DNA of 64,000 bases. It comes from Anisodus tanguticus (Eukaryota; Streptophyta; Magnoliopsida; Solanales; Solanaceae). The notes below the pieces were generated by a model, which saw only the letters and a program-made list of their open reading frames with translations, ran no database searches and was not told the DNA's origin. This document shows positions 46,703-57,727 of the stretch, one piece after another (position 1 is the first letter of the stretch; each line of letters starts with the position of its first letter). Made by a program: the position numbers and the translations under genes. The stretch lies in NCBI GenBank assembly GCA_034509755.1, contig CM067546.1:14162970-14226969 (forward strand), given 5' to 3'.

Positions 46703-46885
46703 GGAGTCTATGAAACCATGTCCAGTGGAGTTTCCTTTATATGTGTGTGTTGGCCACACATATAAATTGTTAACTACCACTTGGACCTTGGATGGTGACA
46801 CCTAGTGTGGCCGATTAACAATTTATATGTGTGGCCGACACACACATATAAATGAAATTCCACTGGACATGGTTTCATAGACTCC
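46703..46885. repeat. Inverted repeat: 71-bp arms, 41-bp loop
   Basis: Arms 46,703-46,773 and 46,815-46,885 are reverse complements with three mismatches (68/71). They lie at the centre of a head-to-head pair of LTR-primer-site-leader units: outward, the arms continue at lower similarity through a mutated primer site on each side and into both LTR ends (about 46,570-46,665 and 46,923-47,020). Each arm also contains a smaller hairpin, TATATGTGTG...CACACATATA. Confidence 0.93.
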
Positions 46886-46922
46886 ATGAGACACTAGAAC
46901 CTAGTGATCTGATACTAATCTT

Positions 46923-49284
46923 TGTCACACCCCAAACCTGGGCTTGGACGTAATGCGACACTCGGTGCTTTACTGCATGTGTCCGACCGAAACACATGGT
47001 TGGCTGAGTCAACATGGGACATATACTGATGCAGAATACAATTTAAAACATGAATAATCTGGATAGAACATTTGAACATCATAATAATACTAAAAATATA
47101 AATTATTAATTACCACCCGATGTCGTATTGACCCGAACGTACCACATAGAAACACAACACCTAGACATATAAAAACAGGGGCTGACAAGGCCAAAACAAT
47201 CATGAAAAGTATGGAGGTTTGACCAATATACATGTAGGGCCGACAATGCCACAATACGTCATCTGTACGACTCAACAAGAATGGTAAATAAACCCAAAAT
47301 AGATATATACATACATATGTAGGACTAACAAGGTCATTGTAGAGATCAAAAGACTAACATCTAGGCCAACAAGGTTGTACAATACATCTAGACAAATACA
47401 ACAGGTCTACAAGCCTCTCTGAAAGTATAACAATGAAATGTCCAAGATAGGGCCCTGACTTACACATCATTTGTACATATACAAAAGACTCGGTTCACGA
47501 CCTCTAACTTGGTATCCTCGGAAGAAGTGAAGCTTACCAACCAATGGCTGAACTCACAAACTCCTACTATGGAGGTATATTTATACCTCTACCTAACCTT
47601 GCAATATGAAATGTAGCACCCCCAGTAAAAGTGACATTAGTAAGAGTGAAATGTACTGGTATGTTAGGCATGAATAATAATATGAAAGCATAAGCTATAA
47701 AATAAGGTATAAGAACCAACTTGATAACTTGTATGTCACTCAAGGCGAACCATGAAACTCTGCAACCCTTACTAATCCTTAAGTACATATATAACTATCC
47801 ATCGCCCACTGATTATAATTTTGTTATAGTCATGTATATATATATATATATATATATCGCCCAATTGATTATAGCTCGGTGGTAATATTACATGTATGAA
47901 TGTCTATCACCCAATTGGTGGTATCAATGTATATCTGCCACATATGGGCCATCGCACACCAATTATAGCTCGATGATAAGTGTAACTCATACGTATATAG
48001 ATATGACACTCTTATCTCTGTTGCTATTATAAACTCTTTTAATTGCCTTTAGACGACCTTTAGTTGAACTTACAAATGACTCTATTTGAGAGGAACAAAG
48101 AAGTATACATAAATTAGAACAATAGCTAACAGCCCATCCTAAACAGGATATCATATATGACGAAAAAGTACTCCCATCAAGAGACAATCAACTCATCAAT
48201 AGGATACATTTCTAAGACATGTTCATTAAAAGGAAAATAATACTTACGACTCAAAATCATGCTTTGAAGGAAAGGATAGTCGTTACATACATGCGTCGCT
48301 TAGCTAACAATGGCTTAAGAACCTCCATATGCTCTAGGAACGATTATCTACATAATATAGATGATTTGGAACAATATTGGATCAATAAACGAAGAATCGA
48401 ATCACTACGATATTTCATCGAACACTTATAGTGCATAATTCTCATGTTCTTCAACAATGGTGGTTTAACATCAAATAAACCTTCTTATTTCTGCTTAACT
48501 TTTTCGTCCTATTCATAAGTCACCAACAAGGTTCAACAACTTAGCACCAATATACAACTCCAAGTAAGCAACTCAACAACAACACACTTAACCCTATGCT
48601 TCTTTCAAGACATTCTTTACAAGATTCCAACATTCACACTCCTACCACTTGTATGAACTCATATACAAGGAGAAGAAGAATTTTACCTCAAATCACAATA
48701 TTCACTCCTAAATCAGAGGTTACTTCACCTCCAAAGATTCTCCAAACCCAACACAAGGAGAAAGGCGAGCTAGTGATTATCACAGGATTCTTTACATCTA
48801 ATTCACGTTGTTTACTTGTGGTTGCACTCTAGGATCATAGAAAAACACATAGAGAGCCTTTTAGGAGAGTCTTGGGTCAGCTTGGTCGAAAATGAAATAA
48901 AATGAAGGCTTCCACTGCTTTTTATAAATGGATAAGGATGCACCACCTCAATTTTGTTGCCTGATCTATGGCGCATATCACATTATGCAGATGCACATAA
49001 CTTCATGTTTTCGAAACAAAAATCCCCACAATACAAGGGCCAAATCTGTGACCCAATATCTGGGGTAGAATAAACATTGCAGGGCAGATTGCTCCGCATA
49101 CTACACTAACATTGAAGAACTTCATCGAAACTTATTTCCTTCAATTCGATTAACCTCGAAACTTTACGATACTTACTTAACATTTGATTAAACCTTCTTC
49201 AATACCATAGGGTAACAATGACATCTTTGTCTTACGTTACCTGGTTTATGATGACATCGACGTACATCATTACACGGTATAACG
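46923..49284 (-). mobile_element. Inverted chromovirus LTR (about 2.36 kb)
   Basis: On the minus strand it ends GGTTTGGGGTGTGACA at 46,923, followed by a mutated primer site (AGTATCAGATC near 46,915-46,903). It starts near 49,284 with a degraded TTATACCGTG. Its 3' end is homologous to the LTR at 44,013-46,665 in opposite orientation, but most of the rest has diverged. The three or four ~60-bp repeats with ATCGCCCAATTGATTATAG (47,800-47,990) resemble text at 45,590-45,700. No clear purine tract precedes it. Confidence 0.6.
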
Positions 49285-49771
49285 GGATTATTACCATTAG
49301 GGTAAAATTATGAAGTGTCTAATAGTAATGAATGAGACTTGAGATAATATTAAAAGTGGAATAAAGTGCATGTCCCCCGATAAAGGGCAGTTGTATCATG
49401 GATATGAAAGTCAAATAATAATGATGTATTAAGGAAGAAGAAGGAGAAATTCGCAAGAAGAGAAAGAGAAATTAGCTTAAGAGATAAGTCTACAGGAAAC
49501 GTTAGCCACAGAGGATCTCAGGGTAGTAGAGGAAAATGGTTTTTCGATAGGAGGTCATCAGGACCCACTCCATCTGTAGCCAATGCACCAATCTTGAGGT
49601 CCCGATATGATCAGAAAGGTTAATTCAGCCAGAAATAGAGTTTCGAGCACTAGACTCTCTGTCACAGGGCCGTAAAGTCCATAGAGGTTTTCAGAATCCT
49701 ATGTGCAACAAATGTGATATGAGACACCAAAGGGTGTATCATTCAGGCATCGATGTGTGTTTTGGGTATGG
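49285..49771 (+). pseudogene. Chromovirus gag zinc-knuckle fragment
   Basis: From ~49,440 Lys/Glu/Arg-rich text (REREISLRDKS) is followed by SHRGSQGSRGKWFF, and at 49,690-49,770 by CNKCDMRH and VCFGYG, matching the paired-Cys 'CxxCgk-H...vCFrCG' end of chromovirus gag. It is cut at 49,771 by the end of copy C's LTR. The 49,285-49,440 part holds no recognisable feature. Confidence 0.6.
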
Positions 49772-50143
49772 TGTTACATTTTGCTTTCTTATACGGGTTA
49801 TCGCATAAAGAGCTACTAAGAATTTATATGGTGCTCTAAATTGAATAATGTGTTTTAGAGTCTCCACCTAATTTATAGGTAAATTAGGAAAACCATTGTG
49901 CAAGGGTTAATTCAAATTCCTTTGAAAAATCATATCTAAACCAGAGTCAAAGTAAGGATTCTGGTGATCCCTCGAGGAAAGTGTTAGCACCCCAGTATTA
50001 AGTATTCATAGAATACGGTTGACCTACGGACTCTATAGTATGCTTTCAAAAATGATAAAATTGCTTAAGATTTAAAATCCACAAAATAATTTGTCATTTC
50101 ATGGATTAAAAAAACTCAAGGTTTTGTTTAAAATAAGGAGTTA

Positions 50144-50326
50144 AAATCTTTCACCGAAAATAGTATACACAGGATATTTAATCAATTTACTTTTCACTGA
50201 AAATAGTATTATTATATTATTGTCTTTCTCCAACTATTCAAATCTTTCACCGAAAATAGTATACACGGGATATTTAGTCAATTTAGTTTTCACTGAAAAT
50301 AGTATTATTGTCTTTCTCCAACTATT
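50144..50326. repeat. Tandem duplication (96 and ~87 bp) in copy C LTR
   Basis: The block starting AAATCTTTCACCGAAAATAG at 50,144 recurs at 50,240, ending CTTTCTCCAACTATT. Copies A and B have one version here. Confidence 0.8.
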
Positions 50327-51180
50327 TTGATGTAATGACCCGTTTGGTAATTTATATCATTTTGACCATTTTACCCCTGTTAACCCTTCCCCTAGATTCG
50401 TTAGGGTATTTTTGACTTGGTGGGATGGTTGGTTTGGTTCCCGAGGTAGTCAGGTGAATTTGGTTTGATTTTGAGAATTTTAGAGCTTTTAAGTTGAATA
50501 AGTAGAAAAGGGTTGACTAAAATCAACACTGGGGGTATTATTGTCTTTTTTGAGTTATGTTGATTCCATTGAGTCTTGAATGACATTTATGACTTAGTTG
50601 GGCCTTTGGTTTGGGTTCTAATGCCCTAGGTCATGATTTGAGTGTTTCATCGTGAAGTTTGAGCCTTAGAGGTTTTTGTAGAAAAATGTACCTTCGAGTC
50701 ACAGTATGAGTGTTTTGAATGCGTGAACAAATTTATAGTGTTGATAATAGGTTGTCTGCATATTTGGTTTTTGTCCAGAAGGTTCCGGGGTAATTTTGAG
50801 TATCAAAACCAAGTTCAGAAAACACCAGAAAAATCAAGAGTTCAGTTCTAGTTTTCTTCTTCGCGATCGCAAAGCAAGAGCCGCGATCGCGAAGGCACAG
50901 GCCAGTTTGTCTTTTCGTTCATGTATGGAGCCTCACGATCGCATGGTTATGCATGTCTGGGCGGGGGAGTGATGTTGCTTTGCGAACGCGGGCTAAGCCT
51001 CGCGATCTTAAAGCATTGGGGTCCATTTGTTCTTCGCAATCATGAGATGCCCCTCGCGTTCATGAATAAGGCATTGTAGCTGAGAAATAATGGGTTTTAA
51101 GCACAAAAACCGAGACTCAACTCCATATTTCACATTATATGTTCTAGGGAAAGTTTTGGAGAGTTAGCGAGGAGAAAGAT

Positions 51181-52974
51181 TGATGAAAGAAAGCCCACGA
51201 ACATAAACTATCAACCCAAGTCGAGGGGTGCTTTACTAAGAGTGCCAACGATAACCCATAAATCTACACTAACATGCCTAACGTGGTATGGAAAATGGAG
51301 TGGAGTTGGAGTTGGAGTTGTCATGTGAAGATCTAAGAAGCAAGTTTTTATTTGGCCTTTGTATGTAGGTCTTGGCCGAAGACCATGTTTTCTTTTAGCT
51401 TGACTTTATTTCTGACCTTAGTTTTTATATCTTAGCTTAGGACATAGTATTCCATGTAATAACTACCTTAGGACACAATTAATAGTCCATGTAAAGGGTG
51501 ACAAGGCCGAGAGTCTTCCAATAAGGTGATTAAGCCATAAGGTCTTCCAAAGGGATGACTAGGCCGTGAGTTGGAGGACAAGTGGCATGGACAAGAGACA
51601 TCTATAAGATGGGGATTTCAAGGAAGAATTTATGAACTAACAAGTTCATGAATTGGCTATATTGAAGACTTCAAGGTCGGCCAAAGGAAGATGAAGAGTT
51701 GGCCGAAATGGTTCATCAAACAAGTGCAAGGAATGAGGCTTCTAAACACATTTCATTAAGATGAGATCGTTGGAAGAATCAATTTCATGCATGTTTCCAC
51801 TTGGAATCCATGAAGGGATGTGAAAGAGATTGACCTCACTCTTTTCTCCAAGTAAAGACCTTTCTCATTACCTTGGTTTGGCCGAAACACCCTTGGTCAC
51901 CAAGTAAACCCAAACTCGTTCCCATTTGTTCCCACTAGACCGAAATTGTCATGTAGTTTGTGTCCTTTAGTTTGTCTTCTAGAATGATCCAATAGCTACT
52001 ATAAATAGGACCCTTATGACCTTGTAAATAAAGAGAGTTGATTGAGATATAAACTTGAGTTTTTACTCATTGCTAAGTGTTTCAACCCGGGGTTGTGATT
52101 CTTAGTTAGTTCTGTGTGAGCCAAACCCCTTGGTGTAAGTTGAAGCTAGGACTGTGTGACCTAGTTAAACCTAAGCTAAGGTTTCCCATTGGTGTAAGTC
52201 TTGGTTAGGACTGTGTGACCTAATCAATACCCAAGCTCGAGGAACCCCCTTAGTGGTAAGCGAACTTTGGAACTGTGTGGACCAACCTAGCCTAAGCTTC
52301 GGGTTACTAAAAGGCTTCCGATCACCCTTACTTGGCTAGTTCATGGGCATTGCACTTAGCAAACCCCGGTCTTGACCTAGTGGAATTGGTCACCTTTTCC
52401 TTGGTGTCGACTCGGGCAGTAAAACCCCCGTGTCTCTATCCTTGGGCTCATCGACCGCATTTCACTACAACCACAACAACCAAAAACTTAACCCAAATTG
52501 CACTTAACCCGCATTTCCTTGGTGTGCCCGGATTGCAACTCGCACTTCATGTTCGGTCCTCGTCCAAACAACTTAAATCCTTTCACCACCAGGTCCCAAA
52601 ACACCTCCCTAACATCCACTACAAATGTCTCCAACCAAAACCCCATATTACTACCGTCCAAAAATGACAACACTAAATTGTCTGCATAACACACCTTACC
52701 GACGACCTCACTATTTTAGTTCAGTTCGGTCACCTTTCCACTACCAAAACACCAAGTCCTGAACATCACCCTGATCCTCTACCAACCCGTAACAACTCCA
52801 CAAAAGGCCTCAGTCCGTTTCCAAGTACAACTACCCAAAACAGCCACCAAACACCACCCTATCCGGCCAAATCGAGAACTAAGAACCCCATCTTTAGTAT
52901 CCAATGTAGGGTCAACCCAAATATAACCAACACCCGACCCACTTACACATCATCACCCCTTCTTACTTGCATCA
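51181..52974 (+). mobile_element. 5' LTR of element H
   Basis: TG...CA boundaries, with a TATA box TATAAATA at 52,000-52,007. After it come four ~60-bp repeats built on ACTGTGTGACCTA (52,100-52,290). The stretch ~51,735-52,130 is almost identical to its partner in the 3' LTR, while the first 260 bases differ by roughly a tenth by eye. Confidence 0.92.
52000..52007 (+). promoter_or_regulatory. LTR TATA box (element H)
   Basis: TATAAATA, repeated exactly at 55,870-55,877 in the other LTR, inside the best-conserved LTR block. A likely Pol II core promoter. Confidence 0.6.
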
Positions 52975-52977
52975 GAT

Positions 52978-52989
52978 TGGTATCAGAGC
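52978..52989 (+). promoter_or_regulatory. tRNA-iMet primer-binding site (element H)
   Basis: Perfect TGGTATCAGAGC, three bases after the LTR end at 52,974. Confidence 0.95.
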
Positions 52990-53780
52990 GAGGCCATCCC
53001 ATCCCACACTTTGACGCTATGGCTCACATAAATAAAGAAGAACTATGGAGGCTCATAAGTGATATTTTACAGAACAAGTGCGGGCTTTCAAATCGATGAA
53101 CCAATCGAAAAAGAAGTGGCAAGACAAAGATTGACTCTTGGAAGAAATTAAAGAAGAATACGATGAGGAAATGTTTGCCAAGGGAGCATGAACGAAGTCT
53201 ATACTTCCGACTCCCCACTCGTCATCAAGAAAAGGTTAAAGTTATGTTATGCCGCACCTTCGGAGGCATGGTTGAGAAACCACAAAGGAGAAGTGCCCAA
53301 ACTATTACATAGAGCCCTCCAATGTCAAGAAAATGGGCAGCATCAACCCCTTGTATGGTCACAAAGTTGAAGAGAAAATTCAAAAGATAGAAGAGGGTAC
53401 TACTTCTTTTACTAATCCATTATCTGACCAATGAGTTGTAGAATGAGACACGGAGAAGGTAGAGGTCACCACGGGGATAAACAAAAGGAGAAAAATGTGT
53501 TTCTAATGTCAAGAATTGGGACACTTTGGAAAAGAATGTCCTAACCCCCCATTAGTGACAAATGAAGATGGTGCGAAGTCCTTGGAGGAATCTGAAGCAA
53601 AGGAAAGTTCTGTGACCCTCTTACTTGATGCATAAAAGATATAAAAAGAATTTAAGAAAGGGAGTGCTATAGTTTCCGATGTGAAGGAGCTTCCAAATGA
53701 TGTTGTATCCAGAACACTACCAACGGAAGATAGTGAACTTGCCCTTGATTTATTTTCAAGGAGTTCATTGTTAGGCAAAG
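52990..53780 (+). pseudogene. gag remnant of element H with CCHC knuckle
   Basis: ATG at 53,020 (MAHINKEELWRL) soon runs into stops and frameshifts. Charged text follows, then a CCHC knuckle at ~53,491-53,545, where CF-stop-CQELGHFGKEC has all four ligands but a TAA replaces the residue between the first two Cys. An acidic, Ser-rich stretch follows (53,560-53,780). Confidence 0.7.
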
Positions 53781-55041
53781 ACTATGGATGCCAAGAACAA
53801 GAATTGTTAGGCAAAGAAAGTAATCGAAAGTGCCTTAGCCCTATGCGGTACCTATATGGTTGGTGCCGAAGCAAAATGATGTTTGGCACATGTGTATTGG
53901 TCGTCACCTCTCCATGGAGTGCATAATTCCTATGCCGAGATTGAAGAATCTTCTGGATGAATTTACAACCGGACCACCACCGATGGAAATCATTGAGCAT
54001 TCTCTTGGTTTATTTTCGAGGAATTCATTGCCCAATAATCGATCCTATGGACAGCATCCGGGGGAGGCTAAGGAAGTGCAGCAATGAGTGCAAGAAACAC
54101 TAGACGATGACCTTGTCCAAAAGAACTTTAGTCCGTATTCGGACCCGACTTGTTGGCACCAAAATAAAGTATGACTTGGCACGTAGGTATTGGCCACCAA
54201 GCAGTCTACAACATCACCATGATGTCCAAATCTCCTATGCTAAGAATGGATGATTGTTTGGATGGATTTAGTGGAGCCAAGGTGTTCTCCAAAATGTTTG
54301 AATCAAATAGTGGCTGCCATCTAGTGTGGACCCGAGAGGGAGTTGAACTAAAATTGGCTCTCAAGATCAAGGGTGGATGGTGTGAATGGTTTGTGGTGCC
54401 ATTTGGGTTGGTAACATTCCAAGCTTCTTCATGAGGTTCATGCATAAGCTACTACAACCTTTCATGGACAACATAGTTCCGTCCGAAGGTATTCTTGTCA
54501 AATCTCCCGAGGTGGTAACTTCCCGATGTTGGGCAGAGCCTATGGGTATAATTGTGGAAAATAGTTTCCTTGGTCTGGATTCTTATTCTCATCATGTCAT
54601 ATGGAATTATTGTGACCTTGCTGGCCCTACCAACGAGCTAATAAAAAAATGAGTGTGAGTGGTTCCGAAGAACAACAAGAGTCTTTGGAGCCGTGAAGAA
54701 AAATATTTGGGAAGCCCCAGTCATAACTATGACAAGTCGTGAAATACCATTGGATGTCAAACATGAAATGAGAGTTGATGCCATATTTTGCCCGAGCAGA
54801 AGATTGAATGGTGTATGATGTCATTCTTCTACCTATGGCAAGGCATCATGTCTTATGGAATTCGAGATCCAACATGACCATCATGAGAAGTCAAAACCAA
54901 TTGTCTTGTATTCGGAATCCGTATTTGGCAAGTTTAGAAGAAGGATCTTACAAGATAAAACCTCCAGACTTGTCTAATGATGGAAATATTGGATCAACAC
55001 TTGTTGATGAAGGAGGCACGAATTCGAGGATGAATTCTTTC
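53781..55041 (+). pseudogene. RT scraps and polyprotein tail of element H
   Basis: The open stretch 54,171-54,434 shows MLRMDDCLDGFSGAKVFSK, then LKIKGGWCEWFVVPFGL, a Ty3/gypsy RT fragment ('P-lDdlLD-L-GA-vFSKiDL...KTA-KtkgG-yEw-VmPFGL'). The catalytic Asp after FSK is lost. FMRFMHKLLQPFM follows in another frame, and the YxDD region is deleted. The C-terminal open stretch (54,808-55,053) ends in GGTNSRMNSFKKGE, like the tail of Ty3/gypsy polyproteins, with codons overlapping the purine tract. RNase H and integrase were not found. Confidence 0.7.
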
Positions 55042-55054
55042 AAAAAAGGGGAGA
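55042..55054 (+). promoter_or_regulatory. Polypurine tract (element H)
   Basis: AAAAAAGGGGAGA immediately upstream of the 3' LTR start (55,056). Confidence 0.9.
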
Positions 55055-55055
55055 T

Positions 55056-56834
55056 TGATGAAAGAAAGTCTACAAACTTAAACTCTCAACCCAAGTCGAG
55101 GGGTGCTTTACTAAGAGTGCCAATGATGACCCGTCAATATACACTAACATGCCTAATGTGGCATGGATATTAGAGTGGAGTTGGAGTTGTTACGTGAAGA
55201 TCTAGGAAGCAAGTTTTCATTCGGCCTTTGTATGTAGGTCTTGACCGAAGACCATGTTTTCTTTTAGCTTGTCTTTATTTCTTAGCTTATCTTTTAGCTC
55301 TTAGCTTAGGACATAGTATGTCATGTAATAAATACCTTAGGACACAATTAATAGGCCATATAAAGGGTGACAAGGTCAAGAGTCTTCCAATAAGGTGACT
55401 AAGCCAAAAGGTCTTCCAAAGGGATGACTAGGCCGTGAGTTGGAGGACAAAGTGGCAAGGACAAAAGACATCTAGAAGATAGGGCTTTCAAGGAAGAATT
55501 TATGAATTAACAAGTTCATGAATTGGCTATATTGAAGACTTCAAGGTCGGCTAAAGGAAGATGAAGAGTTGGCCGAAATGGTTCATCAAACAAGTGCAAG
55601 GAATGAAGCTTCTAAACACATTTCAAGAAGATGAGATCGTTGGAAGAATCAATTTCATGCATGTTTCCACTTGGAATCCACGAAGGGATGTGAAAGAGAT
55701 TGACCTCACTCTTTTCTCCAAGTAAAGACCTTTCTCATTACCTTGGTTTGGCCGAAACACCCTTGGTCACCAAGTAAACCCAAACTCGTTCCCATTTGTT
55801 CCCACTAGACCGAAATTGTCATGTAGTTTGTGTCCTTTAGTTTGTCTTCTAGAATGATCCAATAGCTACTATAAATAGGACCCTTATGACCTTGTAAATA
55901 AGGAGAGTTGATTGAGATATAAACTTGAGTTTTTACTCATTGCTAAGTGTTTCAACCCGGGGTTTTGATTCTTAGTTAGTTCTGTGTGAGCCAAACCCCT
56001 TGGTGTAAGTTGGAAGCTAGGACTGTGTGACCTAGTTAACCTAAGCTAAGGTTTCCCTTTGGTGTATTTCTTGGTTAGGACTGTGCGACCTAATCAATAC
56101 CCAAGATCAGGGAACCCCCTTAGTGGTAAGTGAATGTTAGAACTGTGTGGACCAACCTAGCCTAAGCTTCGGGTTACTAAAAGGGCTTCCGATCACCCTC
56201 ACTTGGCTAGTTCATGGGCATTGCACTTAGCAAACCCCGGTCTTGACCTTATGGAATTGGTCACCTTTTCCTTAGTGTCGATTCAGGCAGTAAAACCCCC
56301 GTGTCTCTATCCTTGATCTCATGAACCACATTTCACTACAACCACAACAACCAAACACTTAACCCAAAACATACCAACCAACACTTGGTGTGTGCCCGGA
56401 TTGCAACTCGCACTTCAAGTTCATTCCTCATCCAAACAACTTCAATCATTTCACCACCAGGTCCCAAAACACCGCCCTAACATCCACTACAAAGGTATCC
56501 AACCGAAACACCACAAATACTACTGTCCAAACCCGACAACACTAAACTCTCCGCATAACACACATTACGGATGACCTCACAATTTTAGTTTTGTTCCGTC
56601 ACCTTGCCACCACCAAACCACCAAGTCCCGAGCATCACCCTGATCCTCTACCCACCATAACAACTCCACAAAAGTCCTCAATCCGTTTCCAAGTACAATT
56701 ACCCGAAACAGCCACCAAACACCACCCTATCCGGCCAAACAAGAACCCCATCTTTAGCATCCAATATCGGGTCAACCAAAATATAACCAATACCCGACCT
56801 ACTTACACATCATCACCCCTCCTTACTTGCATCA
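55056..56834 (+). mobile_element. 3' LTR of element H
   Basis: Same boundaries and internal layout as the 5' LTR, including the TATA box (55,870) and the four ACTGTGTG repeats (55,980-56,155). Several small indels against the 5' LTR. Confidence 0.92.
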
Positions 56835-57611
56835 AATACTTCACATAGACCTTGGGATAAGTTTCTAACCTAGTTTTCATTACTCTCAATTGATTTCTAT
56901 CATCTTTTAGTTATAAACTTTATTATGTTGAAACCTGATGAGTTAAAAACCCTTGGCCTAAATTGAGAAAACATGAAATTGAAGGTCTTGTGATGAATAG
57001 AATTCCATGATATTAAGGTTGAAGGTTAACTAGACTATGTTTGGTATAATTGTGCCATGAATTTCCCATTTTATCCTCGTGATCCCCGAGTCCTATTGTA
57101 TGGGTATTTTGGGTATTTTTCTGAAAGTATATTAATATGTATATCGCTATTTGTGTATTCTAATGTAGAATAATTATGTGAATAGAATTTGAACGTTCGG
57201 AAGCCGCTCGAAAAGAAAAAGCTCAAATTTGAAGAGTTCGGAACGTGATTTCTGCATTGAGGTAGGTTATGACTTTTCTTTTGCTAGACTACAATTAGTG
57301 AATCATATGTATGTGTAGAATTGACGGAGAAAATCATGATAGGCCTTCGGGCATGGTAATTGGAGGATGCGTGCAATTAGGTTAGTATGACTTCTTTTTA
57401 CTTGGGTTTGCCGACGTACTTCCCGTATTAGTGATGAACCTATAGATGTGAACTTGGTTATTGGTTTATGAGATGATTTGTCATGATACTATGGTTGCAC
57501 AATGAAATGAGAGGAGGTTATGAAATTTCCACATATGGTTTCTGGAATTGTTACTTCTTGACTTGTGTATGCATTCATACATTCATTCCATACTGGTTAG
57601 TTGATAATTAT

Positions 57612-57727
57612 TATGATACTTGGAGCCACATGTCGACCGGATGATATTCTGGGCATAGTGTTGGCAGGTTATGATATTTGGAGCCACATGTCGACCATAT
57701 GATATTCTGGGCTCAGTGTTGGCAGGT
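57612..57727. repeat. 58-bp tandem duplication in the solo LTR
   Basis: Units 57,612-57,669 and 57,670-57,727, containing GGAGCCACATGTCGACC, differ at about four positions. Confidence 0.9.

Larger units (their letters stand above)
51181..56834 (+). mobile_element. Compact LTR retrotransposon H nested in the solo LTR
   Basis: LTRs 51,181-52,974 (1,794 bp) and 55,056-56,834 (1,779 bp) both start TGATGAAAGAAAG and end TTGCATCA. A primer site (52,978) and purine tract (55,042-55,054) are in place. The internal part is only ~2.08 kb and holds gag and RT scraps, so the element is non-autonomous. The flanks AAGAT and AATAC do not form a clear target duplication. The RT trace places its parent in Ty3/gypsy. 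Confidence 0.92.

Noticed and set aside
52332..52667. 111-codon open stretch (MASSWALHLANPGLDL...) and its partner at 56,392-56,848
   Set aside because: They lie inside the LTRs of element H, are not conserved as protein between the two LTRs, and have no domain.
51176..56839. Target-site duplication for element H (AAGAT / AATAC)
   Set aside because: Only three of five positions agree, which is not enough to call.
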